Shown: positions 1 through 10,000 of the stretch, piece after piece
How positions within the stretch are numbered: position 1 is the first letter of the stretch
Layout: every line of letters starts with the position of its first letter
Assembly: GCF_002368295.1 (NCBI RefSeq)
Contig: NZ_AP018248.1
Location: 3,651,475-3,715,474, forward strand
Source of the DNA: Tolypothrix tenuis PCC 7101
Lineage (GTDB): Bacteria; Cyanobacteriota; Cyanobacteriia; Cyanobacteriales; Nostocaceae
Length of the DNA: 64,000 bases
Direction of reading: 5' to 3'
Notes under the pieces: generated by a model
Database searches by the model: none
Seen by the model: only the letters and a program-made list of their open reading frames with translations
Told to the model about the DNA's origin: nothing
Translations under genes and position numbers: made by a program

Positions 1-1158
1 AATATAAATCCCCAATTCCCAGTCCCCAATTCCCAGTCCCCAATCCCCAATTCCCAGTCCCCAATCCCCAACCCCTTAGACGATTCTTTGCAAGTTGCGA
101 GGAAGTTGGAAGAGGTGGTGAGAAAATCGCCTGCTGTGGCAACTGTATTTACTACCGTGGGTTCTCGGGAGGGTGAGCCGAATAAAGGCACGCTGTATGT
201 AAAACTGAAGGACGACCGCAAAATCACCACTGCAGAACTCCAGGATCAATTTCGTTCCTCTTTGCCGAATCTGCCTGGGGTAACTACCAGTGTGGAAGAT
301 ATTCAATTTGTGGATACTGGCGGGCAAAAACCTTTGCAGTTGGCGTTACGTGGGAATGACCTCAAAGCCCTGGGTAAGGCAGCTAAGGATATAAAAGACC
401 GTTTAGTAAAATTACCGGGATTCGCTGATGTCAGTGTTACAGGTGATAACAATCAAAGCGATCAGATTTTTCAAATTGAGCGTTTAAATAACCAGCGTGT
501 GGCTTATATTAGCGCCAACCTGGGCAAGGATATGTCTTTAGGTGATGCTACTGATAAAGTTGTAGCAGAAGCTAAAGCAGTGTTACCAAAAGGTGTTTCC
601 TTAGACTTAGGCGGAGACTCTGCCCGTTTAGGAGAAGTGTTTGGCAGCTTTGGCACTACCTTAGCTTTATCAGCACTGTGTATTGTGGTAGTACTAATTT
701 GGCTGTTTAAAGGCTGGGTAGACCCCTTAGTAATTGGCGTTTCTTTACCCTTAGCTATAGTAGGGGCAATGTTGGCGCTGTTAATTACTAAGAGCGACTT
801 CGGCATGATTTCCCTGATCGGCTTTGTATTTTTGTTGGGTATCGCCAATAAAAATGCCATCTTGATTGTTGATTACATCAATCAATTGCGGAAATCAGGG
901 CTAGAACGGAAAGAAGCCATTCTCAAAGCCGGGCCAGTGCGCCTCAGACCAATTATGATGACCACTGCGGCGACAATTTTAGGCATGGTACCTATTGCCT
1001 TGGGGTTGGGAGCAGGTTCAGAATTGCGATCGCCTATGGCTGTTGCGATCGCAGGTGGTTTAGTAAGTTCCACTGTCCTGAGTTTAATTGTTGTGCCTGT
1101 GGTCTACGTCATCTTAGATGATTGGTTTCCTCGGTTCAAAAAGCGAGGTAATAATTAA
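1..1158 (+). CDS. RND (HAE1/AcrB-type) efflux transporter, C-terminal part
   Basis: Inner-membrane proton-driven efflux pump subunit. The frame is open from base 1, so the N-terminal two thirds lie upstream or are lost; these pumps are normally about 1050 residues. Visible are the second periplasmic porter region (about codons 25-195) and the C-terminal membrane domain, with hydrophobic segments near codons 215-375 and the conserved stretches SFGTTLALSALCIV, FVFLLGIANKNAILIVDY and RLRPIMMTT of the family. Codons 1-24 translate a tandem heptamer repeat, not pump sequence; conserved pump sequence begins at PLDDSLQVARKLEE. A TTG at 88 could be used if the gene is really broken here. The stop overlaps the ATG of the next gene by one base, which suggests co-translation. 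The family call is secure; whether the gene is intact cannot be decided from this window. Confidence 0.85.
   Translation, partial: NINPQFPVPNSQSPIPNSQSPIPNPLDDSLQVARKLEEVVRKSPAVATVFTTVGSREGEPNKGTLYVKLKDDRKITTAELQDQFRSSLPNLPGVTTSVEDIQFVDTGGQKPLQLALRGNDLKALGKAAKDIKDRLVKLPGFADVSVTGDNNQSDQIFQIERLNNQRVAYISANLGKDMSLGDATDKVVAEAKAVLPKGVSLDLGGDSARLGEVFGSFGTTLALSALCIVVVLIWLFKGWVDPLVIGVSLPLAIVGAMLALLITKSDFGMISLIGFVFLLGIANKNAILIVDYINQLRKSGLERKEAILKAGPVRLRPIMMTTAATILGMVPIALGLGAGSELRSPMAVAIAGGLVSSTVLSLIVVPVVYVILDDWFPRFKKRGNN
10..72. repeat. Nine-copy heptamer array (CCCCAAT/TCCCAGT)
   Basis: Nine uninterrupted 7-bp units, mostly CCCCAAT alternating with TCCCAGT, ending in CCCCAAC. It is an STRR-type array as known in heterocystous cyanobacteria. 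It lies in an open frame that continues into the RND pump; nine units are 63 bp, a multiple of three. Confidence 0.9.
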
Positions 1159-2147
1159 TGCAGGTTTTTGTAACCGGGGGTACTGGTTTTATTGGTGCCC
1201 ATTTGGTGAGGTTGCTGCTGCAAGAAGGATATACAGTCAAAGCACTGGTACGCCCTAGCAGCAACCTGCAAAACCTCCAAGGGCTAGAGGTAGAAATTGT
1301 CAAGGGCGATCTCAATGATGGAGATTTGGCAGAGAAAATGCAGGGTTGTCAATATTTGTTTCATGTTGCAGCCCATTATTCCCTTTGGCAAACAGACCAA
1401 GAGTTACTTTACCGCCACAATGTCCAAGGTACGCGCAACGTTTTAGCCGCAGCCCAACAAGCTGGAATTGAACGCACTGTATATACCAGTTCCGTAGCCG
1501 CAATTGGGGTCGGGGAATCTGGTAAAGTCGTAGATGAAACTCATCAGAGTCCCTTAGAGAAATTGGTTGGTCACTACAAAAAGTCAAAATTTCTGGCGGA
1601 ACAGGTAGCAATGCAAGCAGCTAGTACAGGTCAGGAAATCGTTGTGGTCAATCCTAGTAGCCCAATTGGGCCCTTGGATATTAAACCTACCCCCACAGGG
1701 GATATTATCCTGCGGTTTTTGCGGCAGCAAATGCCCTTTTACATGGATACTGGCTTGAATTTTATTGATGTGCGAGATGTAGCCAAAGGTCATTTACTAG
1801 CATTAACGCAAGGTAAATCAGGCGATCGCTATATCTTAGCTCATCAAAATCTTACCCTGAAGCAACTTTTAGAACAACTCGCCCAAATCACAGGTTTAAA
1901 AGCCCCGCAAAAGGCTGTACCTGCTTGGCTACCCCTAACTGCTGCTTGGATAGATGAAAAAATTCTCGCACCATTCGGTAAATCGCCCTCAGTCCCCTTA
2001 GATGGTGTACGCATGGCACAACAACCCATGTACTACGATGCATCAAAAGCAGTCAGAGAATTAGGCTTACCCCAATCTTCCCTCACCACAGCCCTCAAAG
2101 ATGCTGTCGATTGGTTTGTGAGTAAAGGCTACGTCAAACAATTTTAG
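1158..2147 (+). CDS. hpnA: Hopanoid-associated sugar epimerase HpnA (extended SDR)
   Basis: NAD-dependent epimerase/dehydratase of 329 residues. The N-terminus has the Rossmann dinucleotide motif TGGTGFIG (residues 6-13), and Y140 with K144 in HYKKSK form the SDR catalytic pair. The sequence around AAHYSLW and NPSSPIGPLDIKPTPTG is characteristic of the hopanoid-associated HpnA group, whose exact reaction is not settled but which is linked to modifying the bacteriohopanepolyol side chain. The length is normal for the family. It begins at ATG 1158, overlapping the pump stop by one base, and is followed 280 bases later by hpnH, which supports the hopanoid assignment. Confidence 0.85.
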   Translation: MQVFVTGGTGFIGAHLVRLLLQEGYTVKALVRPSSNLQNLQGLEVEIVKGDLNDGDLAEKMQGCQYLFHVAAHYSLWQTDQELLYRHNVQGTRNVLAAAQQAGIERTVYTSSVAAIGVGESGKVVDETHQSPLEKLVGHYKKSKFLAEQVAMQAASTGQEIVVVNPSSPIGPLDIKPTPTGDIILRFLRQQMPFYMDTGLNFIDVRDVAKGHLLALTQGKSGDRYILAHQNLTLKQLLEQLAQITGLKAPQKAVPAWLPLTAAWIDEKILAPFGKSPSVPLDGVRMAQQPMYYDASKAVRELGLPQSSLTTALKDAVDWFVSKGYVKQF

Positions 2148-2212
2148 ATTTTGGATTTTGGATTTTGGATTTTGGACTTTGGATTTTGGATTTTGGATTT
2201 TGGATTTTAGAT
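2146..2212. repeat. Heptamer array (GGATTTT)
   Basis: About nine copies of GGATTTT with one GGACTTT variant, starting directly at the hpnA stop. It is an STRR-type 7-bp array. Confidence 0.85.
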
Positions 2213-2351
2213 CGACAATTTGATATTTGTTCCACCCAAGGCTGTGCTTGCACCAAAAACAATACAAAATCGTTCGACTGAGCGCTCACAACGAAGTCCC
2301 AAATTTAAAATCTAAAATTCGGAGGGTCAAATAAATGTTCTAGAATTTCCG

Positions 2352-2382
2352 TAATTACCAATTACCAATTACCAATTACCAA
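2352..2382. repeat. Short heptamer array (ATTACCA)
   Basis: Four copies of ATTACCA or ATTACCAA in the hpnA-hpnH gap, 47 bases before the hpnH start. No promoter is obvious in it. Confidence 0.7.
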
Positions 2383-2428
2383 ATTGTTATTAGTGGTGTT
2401 TTAACCAACAGAGGAGTGAACAGAAGTA

Positions 2429-3445
2429 ATGGCGATTAATTTACAACAAGCTATAGATATTGGGAAATATCTAGTTACGCAACGCTTGAAAGGACGCAAA
2501 CGCTTTCCTTTAGTATTAATGTTAGAACCGCTTTTTCGGTGTAACTTAGCTTGTAATGGTTGTGGTAAAATCCAGCATCCACCGGAAATATTAAAGCAAA
2601 ATCTTACCCCAGAACAGTGCTTTGCTGCTGTGGAAGAATGCGGCGCACCAGTAGTTTCAATTCCTGGGGGAGAACCGCTAATGCATCCCCAAATTGATGA
2701 AATTGTGCGGGGATTAGTGGAACGCAAGAAATATATTTACTTGTGTACCAATGGTTTGTTATTAGAAAAAAGCCTCGATAAATTTCAACCTTCTCCTTAC
2801 TTAACTTTCAGCGTTCATTTAGATGGAATGCGCGAGTTACACGACAAATCTGTTGATCGCAAAGGCGTTTTTGATATTGCTGTTAAAGCCATTCGTGCTG
2901 CTAAAGCTAGAGGTTTTCGCGTTGCAACTAACACCACCATTTTTGATGGTACTGACCCCAAAGAAATGCATGAGTTCTTTGAGTTTCTAGAAACTCTGAA
3001 TACAGATGGGATGATGATTTCTCCTGGTTATAGCTACGAATTAGCACCAGATCAAAATCACTTTCTCCAGCGCGAACAAACACACGCCTTATTCCGGGAA
3101 ATCTTGGCTCCCCAGAAAGCAGGCAAGAAAAATTGGAACTTCAATCACAACCCCTTATATTTAGACTTTCTCACTGGCGAGAAAGACTACGAATGTACAC
3201 CTTGGGGTAGTCCTAGTTACAGCGTTCTCGGTTGGCAAAAACCCTGTTACCTATTTGGTGATGGTTATTATGCCACCTTTAAGGAATTGCTAGAAGAAAC
3301 CGACTGGAGCCAATACGGCCGCGCCAGTGGTAATCCCAAATGTGCCGATTGCATGATGCACTGTGGCTACGAACCCACAGCCGCGATGGATGCAATGCAA
3401 CCACAAAACATTGCCCGTTCTCTCGGTACTGTGTTTGGTAAATAA
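2429..3445 (+). CDS. hpnH: Adenosylhopane synthase HpnH (radical SAM)
   Basis: Radical SAM enzyme of 338 residues that joins the 5'-deoxyadenosyl group to diploptene, the first step in making C35 bacteriohopanepolyols. The CxxxCxxC cluster motif is C38, C42 and C45 in FRCNLACNGCGK, and the SAM-binding GGE motif is in SIPGGEPLMHP. The C-terminal CADCMMHCGYEP gives further cysteines typical of this subgroup. A GAGG ribosome-binding site lies 14-17 bases before the ATG. Length and start agree with known HpnH proteins. It follows hpnA on the same strand. Confidence 0.92.
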   Translation: MAINLQQAIDIGKYLVTQRLKGRKRFPLVLMLEPLFRCNLACNGCGKIQHPPEILKQNLTPEQCFAAVEECGAPVVSIPGGEPLMHPQIDEIVRGLVERKKYIYLCTNGLLLEKSLDKFQPSPYLTFSVHLDGMRELHDKSVDRKGVFDIAVKAIRAAKARGFRVATNTTIFDGTDPKEMHEFFEFLETLNTDGMMISPGYSYELAPDQNHFLQREQTHALFREILAPQKAGKKNWNFNHNPLYLDFLTGEKDYECTPWGSPSYSVLGWQKPCYLFGDGYYATFKELLEETDWSQYGRASGNPKCADCMMHCGYEPTAAMDAMQPQNIARSLGTVFGK

Positions 3446-3634
3446 CTGAAAAACTCCCACACTTTAGCAAGCAAGAAGCGTGGGCTCAATACTACAAGGG
3501 ATAGCATTTTGAACTCAAAATTGGTGAAGGGGAAAAGGTGAAAGGTTAAGGATTAAAGGTTTTTTCTTTCCTTTTTTCCATTCCCCTTTTTCCCTTTAAC
3601 CGACAAATATTGAGTGTGAGCTACTCAATACTCA

Positions 3635-3958
3635 TCATTTATCTAAAACTGATTTTTCTTTGCTCCCATTTTGCTCTCGAACAGTTGCTAGCCCATGTAT
3701 ACCTATTGCTGTAATTACTCCTCCCAGCAATCCCCATGTGCCATCAGCAAATACATTAATACGATGCGCTAAAGTCCGATGATAGGCGTAATCTAACTGC
3801 CCATAACTAACTTTTGCACCTTTTGCTAGCCTTTCTACATTGTTCTCAGCTTTTCCTAGCGCGTCATAATCCAAAATAAACCAATACAGCGATATCCCCA
3901 CCACTGCTAAACCAGGCATAACTAAAGTAATTAGAAGAATTGCTTTGCGAGTATTCAT
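3635..3958 (-). CDS. Small two-helix membrane protein of unknown function
   Basis: This 107-residue protein has a hydrophobic N-terminal segment (about residues 6-28, ILLITLVMPGLAVVGISLYW) and a second one near residues 73-92 (GLLGGVITAIGIHGLA). The region between them is polar with a potential amphipathic helix. No known motif is visible. It stands alone on the minus strand between hpnH and a heptamer array, so context gives no function. Codon usage and a clear hydrophobicity pattern make it a credible gene. Confidence 0.6.
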   Translation of the reverse strand: MNTRKAILLITLVMPGLAVVGISLYWFILDYDALGKAENNVERLAKGAKVSYGQLDYAYHRTLAHRINVFADGTWGLLGGVITAIGIHGLATVREQNGSKEKSVLDK

Positions 3959-3968
3959 ATAAATTAAT

Positions 3969-4088
3969 TTAGGGTTTGGTATTTGGTATTTGGTGTTTGG
4001 TGTTTGGTGTTTGGTGTTTGGTGTTTGGTGTTTGGTGTTTGGTAATTGGTAATTGGTAATTGGTAATTGGTAATTGGTAATTGGTAAT
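3969..4088. repeat. Long compound heptamer array (TTTGGTG then TAATTGG)
   Basis: About 17 units of 7 bp. The left half is TTTGGTA/TTTGGTG and the right half switches to TAATTGG without breaking the period. It lies between the small membrane protein and the M23 peptidase gene. Confidence 0.88.
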
Positions 4089-4292
4089 GGTTATTTCCCC
4101 TTGTCTCCTTTTACCCTTATCCTCGTCATCCCCCTCACCTCCTACTCCTCAACACCAATGACATTACCATGAGTCTGTGTTAAAACTTGGCTGAAAAAGT
4201 TGATACAGATTACGTTTGAGTAGGTGGGACGGATTTTGAAAATCATCCTCATGGTGTTGGCTTGGAGTCATCGCTTTTGGCAATTTCACACC

Positions 4293-5477
4293 ATGAACAA
4301 GAGATTTTGGCATTGGTGGCAAATGGTATTGTCTGGGATTTTATGTGTCATTTTTTTGACATTCATTCTAGCTTTGCCAATCTATGCAACTGATACGCCA
4401 TCAATTGACACCCTCAAGCAGCAGCAGCAACAAGTTCAGCAACAACGTCAGGATGTAGTTCAAGAACGCGATCGCTTAACTAATCTGCAAGAAGCCGCAA
4501 AAAATCGCCTCAATGGGTTACAACAAAATCTGCAAACCACTGATAGCCACATTCAAGATACGGAATTGCGCTTAAACCAAGCTAGTCAACGCTTGCAAGA
4601 ATTGGAGACTGATTTAGATGTGGCAGAAATTTCCTATGAAGAGCAACAAGTAGCCACAGTTGCAAGATTGCGTTTTCTTCAGCGATCGCCTGCTAGCCAG
4701 GGATGGGGAATTTTACTGCAAAGTGAAAATATTAGTGATTTTATCAGCCGTCGTCATCAGCTAAAGTTGGTCTACCAAGCAGATCGGCAAATTTTGGCAA
4801 AACTTAATCAGCAAGCCAAGTCAATTAATCAACAAAAAACCGCAGTAGAACAGCAAAAAAACGAAATTGCCCTGATTCGTCTGCAATTACTAGCACAAAA
4901 AGCTGATTATCAAACGCAAGCGCAGTCACAATTAGAGTTAATTGAACGCCTAAATAGCGATCGCTTGGCTTTAGAAGCAGCACAAAACCAACTAGAACAA
5001 GATTCCAAAAATATAGAAATTCTCATTCAACAAAAGATTGCAGAAGCGCAAGCGAAAACCAACAGTAACAGTAAAAGTGTGATTATTCGCGGCACAGGAA
5101 TGTTCGCATATCCCAGCGATGCACCTACCAGCAGTCCTTTTGGCTGGCGAATACACCCAATTCTCGGCTATCGTCGCTTTCACGCTGGGCTAGACTTTGC
5201 CGCTAGTTATGGTAGTACAATTCGTGCGGCTGATTCGGGAACAGTAATTTTTGCTGGCTGGTATGGCGGTTATGGAAAAGCTGTAATTATCGACCACAGC
5301 AACGGGATTACTACACTTTACGGTCATACCAGCGAATTGTTCGTTTCCGAAGGACAAGGAGTACAACGCGGACAAGCGATCGCGGCTGTGGGTTCCACTG
5401 GTTTATCTACTGGGCCTCACCTGCATTTTGAAGTAAGGCGTAATGGCACACCTGTAGATCCCGCCAGTTATCTTTAA
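4293..5477 (+). CDS. Coiled-coil M23 family peptidase (EnvC/NlpD-like murein hydrolase factor)
   Basis: Periplasmic peptidoglycan endopeptidase or amidase activator. From the ATG at 4293 it starts with a good signal peptide (MNKRFWHWWQMVLSGILCVI followed by a hydrophobic run, cleavage after IYA). A long coiled coil rich in Q, E and L follows (about residues 40-260). The C-terminal LytM domain carries HAGLDFA and GPHLHFEV, matching the H-x3-D and HxH zinc ligands of M23, so it may be catalytically active, unlike EnvC. In-frame GTG 4224 and ATG 4251 would add residues before the signal peptide; 4293 is preferred because the signal peptide then begins properly. It stands alone, followed by a tRNA. 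Confidence 0.87.
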   Translation: MNKRFWHWWQMVLSGILCVIFLTFILALPIYATDTPSIDTLKQQQQQVQQQRQDVVQERDRLTNLQEAAKNRLNGLQQNLQTTDSHIQDTELRLNQASQRLQELETDLDVAEISYEEQQVATVARLRFLQRSPASQGWGILLQSENISDFISRRHQLKLVYQADRQILAKLNQQAKSINQQKTAVEQQKNEIALIRLQLLAQKADYQTQAQSQLELIERLNSDRLALEAAQNQLEQDSKNIEILIQQKIAEAQAKTNSNSKSVIIRGTGMFAYPSDAPTSSPFGWRIHPILGYRRFHAGLDFAASYGSTIRAADSGTVIFAGWYGGYGKAVIIDHSNGITTLYGHTSELFVSEGQGVQRGQAIAAVGSTGLSTGPHLHFEVRRNGTPVDPASYL

Positions 5478-5503
5478 GCTTGAGGAGTGCGATCGCAACT
5501 CAT

Positions 5504-5533
5504 CTGCAAATTTTATCCCTGGCGTGTTATAAT
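5504..5533 (+). promoter_or_regulatory. Promoter of tRNA-Arg
   Basis: A perfect TATAAT at 5528-5533 lies 12 bases before the tRNA. An 18-bp spacer separates it from CTGCAA at 5504-5509, a weak match to the -35 consensus. Its position suits transcription starting just upstream of the tRNA. Confidence 0.6.
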
Positions 5534-5545
5534 CGAAAAGATTAA

Positions 5546-5618
5546 GGGCGCGTGGCTCAGTGGATAGAGCAACAGATTCCGGTTCTGTGGGTCGGGGGTT
5601 CAAATCCCTCCGCGCTCG
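5546..5618 (+). tRNA. tRNA-Arg (anticodon CCG)
   Basis: A 73-base cloverleaf. Acceptor GGGCGCG pairs with CGCGCTC (one G-U), the D arm is GGCTC/GAGC, the anticodon stem ACAGA/TCTGT holds the loop TTCCGGT with anticodon CCG, and the T arm GGGGG-TTCAAAT-CCCTC is standard. The discriminator base is G and CCA is not encoded. It reads CGG arginine codons. Confidence 0.95.
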
Positions 5619-6151
5619 TTTTGTTTTACATTGACTAATTATTTGTCCGCGTTGACAGATTAGTGTCTTTGGTGAATTATAAGAGACATTAAACCAAGCT
5701 TGTGAAGATACAAGGTCTTGTAGTTACTAAATAGTGGAAGCAGAAATTAAAACTTTTGCTGAGTAACTAGAGCAGTGCATGGGCTATGAACAAACTCTAG
5801 GGTGAAGTTTGCTGACTAAACTTACTTGACTAAATAGAGAAAATATTGTTGAGCAAGTATGATTTCATTACGGTTAATTTTGTCTTTATGCAATTGCTAA
5901 TTAACCTCATAAATTAAATACTTTTTTGATATGAATTTAGCAATAGCATGATTTTTGTTGCTAATTAATTTGTATATATGTTGATTTTTTTAATAAGTTT
6001 AGATTCAGTTTATTTACATTTTGGAATTGACATTTGATGCAAAAATATTCTGTTTTAATGATATTAATAAAATATTTTTAATGATAGTAAATAAATTGTG
6101 TCTACTTTGAGTCATAATAAATAAAATAGTTCTTATTATAACCATCTGATT
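5619..6151. other. AT-rich intergenic region
   Basis: No gene, tRNA or clear repeat is seen in these 533 bases. The last 250 bases are very AT-rich and should carry the promoter of the DUF4007-ATPase operon, but no single site stands out. Confidence 0.5.
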
Positions 6152-7063
6152 GTGATCCAAACGACTCAGAACTCAAAAAAGCAGGAAAATTTAGTCAATC
6201 CAGTATTTGCCAATCATGAAACTTTTCATCCTAGGTTTGGTTGGTTGAAAAAAGGATTCGATGCAGCCCAGAAAGATCCAAGTATTTTCTTACAAGATGA
6301 TGCACCTGTACGTCTGGGCGTTGGTAAAAATATGGTACGTGCTATTCGTTATTGGTGTAGTGCGTTCAAAATTCTTGATAAAAATAGCTTACCAACAACA
6401 TTTGGAGAAAAACTGTTAGGAAACAATGGTTGGGACTCTTATTTAGAAGATCCGGCATCTTTATGGCTATTACATTGGAATTTGTTAAAGCCTACTTGTG
6501 AAGCGGCGGCTTGGTATTATATTTTTAATGTTTTTCGAGATTTAGATTTTACCAAAGAAGATATTTTGGCAGGTTTAAAAGATTATATTAAAAGTTTCAA
6601 TAAAACGATTGCTGATTCTTCTTTTATCAAAGATGTCAATTGTATTTTACGAATGTATTCAGCACAGGATTTTATTAGAGATAATACCCCAATTGAAGAT
6701 TCTATAGATTGTCCGTTTAATGAATTAGGTTTAATTCGCAATTTCGGCAAAAGTTATCAGTTCAAAATTGGCTCAAAGTCTAACTTGCCAGCATCAATTA
6801 TAGTGGCAACTTGTTTAGAATATGCGAGTTGGGCAAATCAGGATAGCAATACAATTACTATTCGTAAGTTACTTTATGATGAAGGTAGTCCAGGGATGGT
6901 ATTTAAACTGACGGAAAATATTTTATGTGCAGCCATTGAAACAGTTGCGAAAGAATTTAATACGATAGTTTTGGAAGATACTGCTGGACTCATTCAGTTA
7001 TCATTACCTAATGAACCAGATGTTGTAGCTGGGGAAATTTTAGATAATTATTATAATTCCTAA
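6152..7063 (+). CDS. DUF4007 family protein
   Basis: A 303-residue protein with the DUF4007 signature near its N-terminus: HETFHPRFGWLKKG (residues 24-37) and VRLGVGKNMVRAIRYW (about 53-68). The family is typically found in genomic defence or DNA sulfur-modification neighbourhoods; its biochemical role is not established. Start is GTG 6152; no strong ribosome-binding site is seen. The stop overlaps the ATG of the ATPase gene by one base, so the two proteins are probably made in fixed ratio and may form a complex. A sulfurtransferase and cysteine desulfurase about 7-11 kb downstream fit a link with DNA modification, but this is inference. Confidence 0.85.
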   Translation: MIQTTQNSKKQENLVNPVFANHETFHPRFGWLKKGFDAAQKDPSIFLQDDAPVRLGVGKNMVRAIRYWCSAFKILDKNSLPTTFGEKLLGNNGWDSYLEDPASLWLLHWNLLKPTCEAAAWYYIFNVFRDLDFTKEDILAGLKDYIKSFNKTIADSSFIKDVNCILRMYSAQDFIRDNTPIEDSIDCPFNELGLIRNFGKSYQFKIGSKSNLPASIIVATCLEYASWANQDSNTITIRKLLYDEGSPGMVFKLTENILCAAIETVAKEFNTIVLEDTAGLIQLSLPNEPDVVAGEILDNYYNS

Positions 7064-10000
7064 TGAAAATGAGTAAAAATATGACTAACAAAAAGTTATC
7101 CCACTATTTTAGCCTCCAGCGTCGCTATTCTCGTTCCATTAATTTAGAAAGAGATTTAGATAGTGTGGAAGCTTTAGAAGGTTATGTGCTAACTAAAAGA
7201 GCAATTGATTCTCTAAAACGTATTTTAAATAGTTTTCATTCTGATGAAGGAAATAGGGCTTGGACTTTAACCAGTGTTTACGGTACTGGTAAATCTGCTT
7301 TTGCTCATTATTTAATTTCTCTGGCTGCTAATTCTCAAAGTAAAATACATCTGAAAGCTTTATCAATAGCTGAAAATAAATTGGGGAAAGATAGTGAGAT
7401 TTATCAATTAATTGAGGAAAAAATTCACCCGACAGGATTAATTAGGGCTGTAGCTACAGGACAAAGAGAACCGATTAGCCATACCATTATTAGAGCTTTA
7501 TTAACAGGAGTTAATAGTTTTTGGACTCCTAGCCAAAGAAACAAAATTAATACTGTGCGTCAGTTAGTAGATTTAGAAGCAGAAATTAATGAGGGTGGTA
7601 AGGTTGATAGTAGAGAAATTCCTAATTTGGTGTGGGAATTAGCTGAGGAATCTCAAAGTGGAATTTTCCTGGTAATTGACGAATTAGGAAAGAATTTAGA
7701 ATATGCTGCTCATGCTCAAGGTGATGAAGATTTATATCTTTTACAACAATTAGCGGAATTACCACAAAATAAAAAAAATCCTATTTATATTTTAGGAATT
7801 TTACACCAGGCTTTTGCAGAATATGGTCAAAGATTAGCAACTATTCAAAAGAATGAATGGGCGAAAATTCAGGGAAGATTTGAAGATATTTCTTTTACTG
7901 AATCATCTGGACAAATGATGAGTTTGATTGGTGAAGCAATTGACTCTACAGCAGCAGATAATATCAGGATTGCTACTCAAAATTACGCTCAGGAATGGTT
8001 TGAAAATTTAGAATCAATGCTTGCAGATGAAGAAGTAACTGAGCAAATTATCCAAAAAGTTTATCCATTACATCCTTTATCAGCTTTGGTGTTACCAAGC
8101 CTTTGTCAAAAATATGCTCAAAATGACCGTTCTTTGTTCACATTTTTAACTAGTAGTGAACCATTATCGTTTCGGAATTTCTTAGAAACAGTCACTCTGA
8201 AAAACCATGAATGGCCTTGTCTGAAATTGTACCAAGTTTATGATTATTTTATTGAATCTGCGGGGATGGGTTTAGCTTCCCGTCCTAATTTGCAAAGATG
8301 GGTGGAAGTTCAAGATTTAATTAATGATGCCAAACGATTAGAAGAAGATAGTCTCAGGGTACTAAAAACTATTGGTGTTCTCAACCTGATTACAGTTACA
8401 GGTTCGATGAGGGCGACAAGAACTTTAGTATCTTTAGCAATGTGCAATATTCCCTCAGCAGCAGAGATTAATTATTGGCAGGAAATTATTGATAAACTGT
8501 TAAAACAAAATCTCATTACTCATCGTCGTCAGTTAGATGAATTACGAATTTGGCAAGGTTCTGATTTTAATGTTGACAGTGAGTTAAGTATATATATAGA
8601 ACAAGAGCGATCGCCTTTAGTTAAACTATTATCTATTCACCGTCCTCTTAAGCCTTTAGTCGCACAACGTCACAGTTATCAAACAGGGACTTTGCGTTAT
8701 TTTGAACGCCATTATTTAGATAAATCCCAAGATTTGAGCAATTTAAGTTGTAATAGCTTAGATGCAGATGGTTTTGTGGGGTATTGGGTAGATGAAGAAC
8801 TTCCTACCGCTGTTCCTTCCACAACTAGCAATGGGAAACCATTGGTGATTTTGAGTGCAGCTAACTTAGATATTTTGCGAATTCGTACCCTGGAGTTTGT
8901 GGCTTTAAGTAATATCAAAAAAACAGCCAAAGAGTTACAAACTGATGGGGTAGCGCGTAAAGAGGTAAATTATCGCCTGCAAGAAGCGGAAGAATTTTTA
9001 GATGAAACCCTCAATCAGTCCTTTAGTATTGGGGGAAATCAGCAATGTTGGGTTCAAGGAAAAGTTGAGAAGCTAAACAACATTAGCGATTTTAATAGTA
9101 AGCTGTCTGAGATTTGCGATCGCGTTTATCATCGCAGTCCTATTTTGTGGAATGAATTAATTAACCGTCGAGACTTAACCTCTCAAGGGGCGAAAGCTAG
9201 ACGTGAATTGATTCAAGCAATGTTGGAACATCAAAATGAAGAGAAATTAGGCTTAGAAGGTTATGGGCCGGAAGTCAGTATGTATTATTCTCTGTTAGAA
9301 GAAACAGGGATTCATCGTCAGGAAGAGGGATATTGGGATTTTTATCCCCCATCGGAAAATTCCGGGTTAAATTCTCTGTGGGAAGCAGTTGAGGATTTTT
9401 GTTTAGCAGCCACAGAAAAAAGCCAAACCTTTGATTTGCTATATCAGCATTTAGCTACACCTCCATTCGGTGTGAAACAGGGTGCAGTTCCGGTAATTTT
9501 GGCGGCTGTACTGTTACACCATGCTGATGATTTGGGATTGTATCAAGATGGGACATTTATTCCTGTATTGGGAACGGAACATTTTGAGTTATTAGTAAAA
9601 TATCCTGAACGATTTGCAGTTAAATATTTTGCAGTCGTGGGATTAAGGGCAGAAGTCTTCAAAGAATTAGAAGCGATTTTACGCAATCCCCAGTTTAAAA
9701 AATTAGGTAAGGTGCGTAATGCCACTTTATTAACAGTTGTGACTCCTCTTTATCAATTTGTTAAAAAACTGCCTAAATATACTCAACAAACTAAAAAGTT
9801 AGCAGATGAACCTAGAGCAATTTTAAAGGCATTGCAAACTACTGTTGAACCAGATGAATTGTTGTTTAAGGCTTTACCAGCAGCTTGTAATTTACCCTCA
9901 ATAGGGATTGAAACTGGCGATGATGGTGTGACTGCGAAAACTTTACGTACTAAGTTAGTTCATGCCCTCAGAGAGATTCATACAGCTTACGATCATTTAT

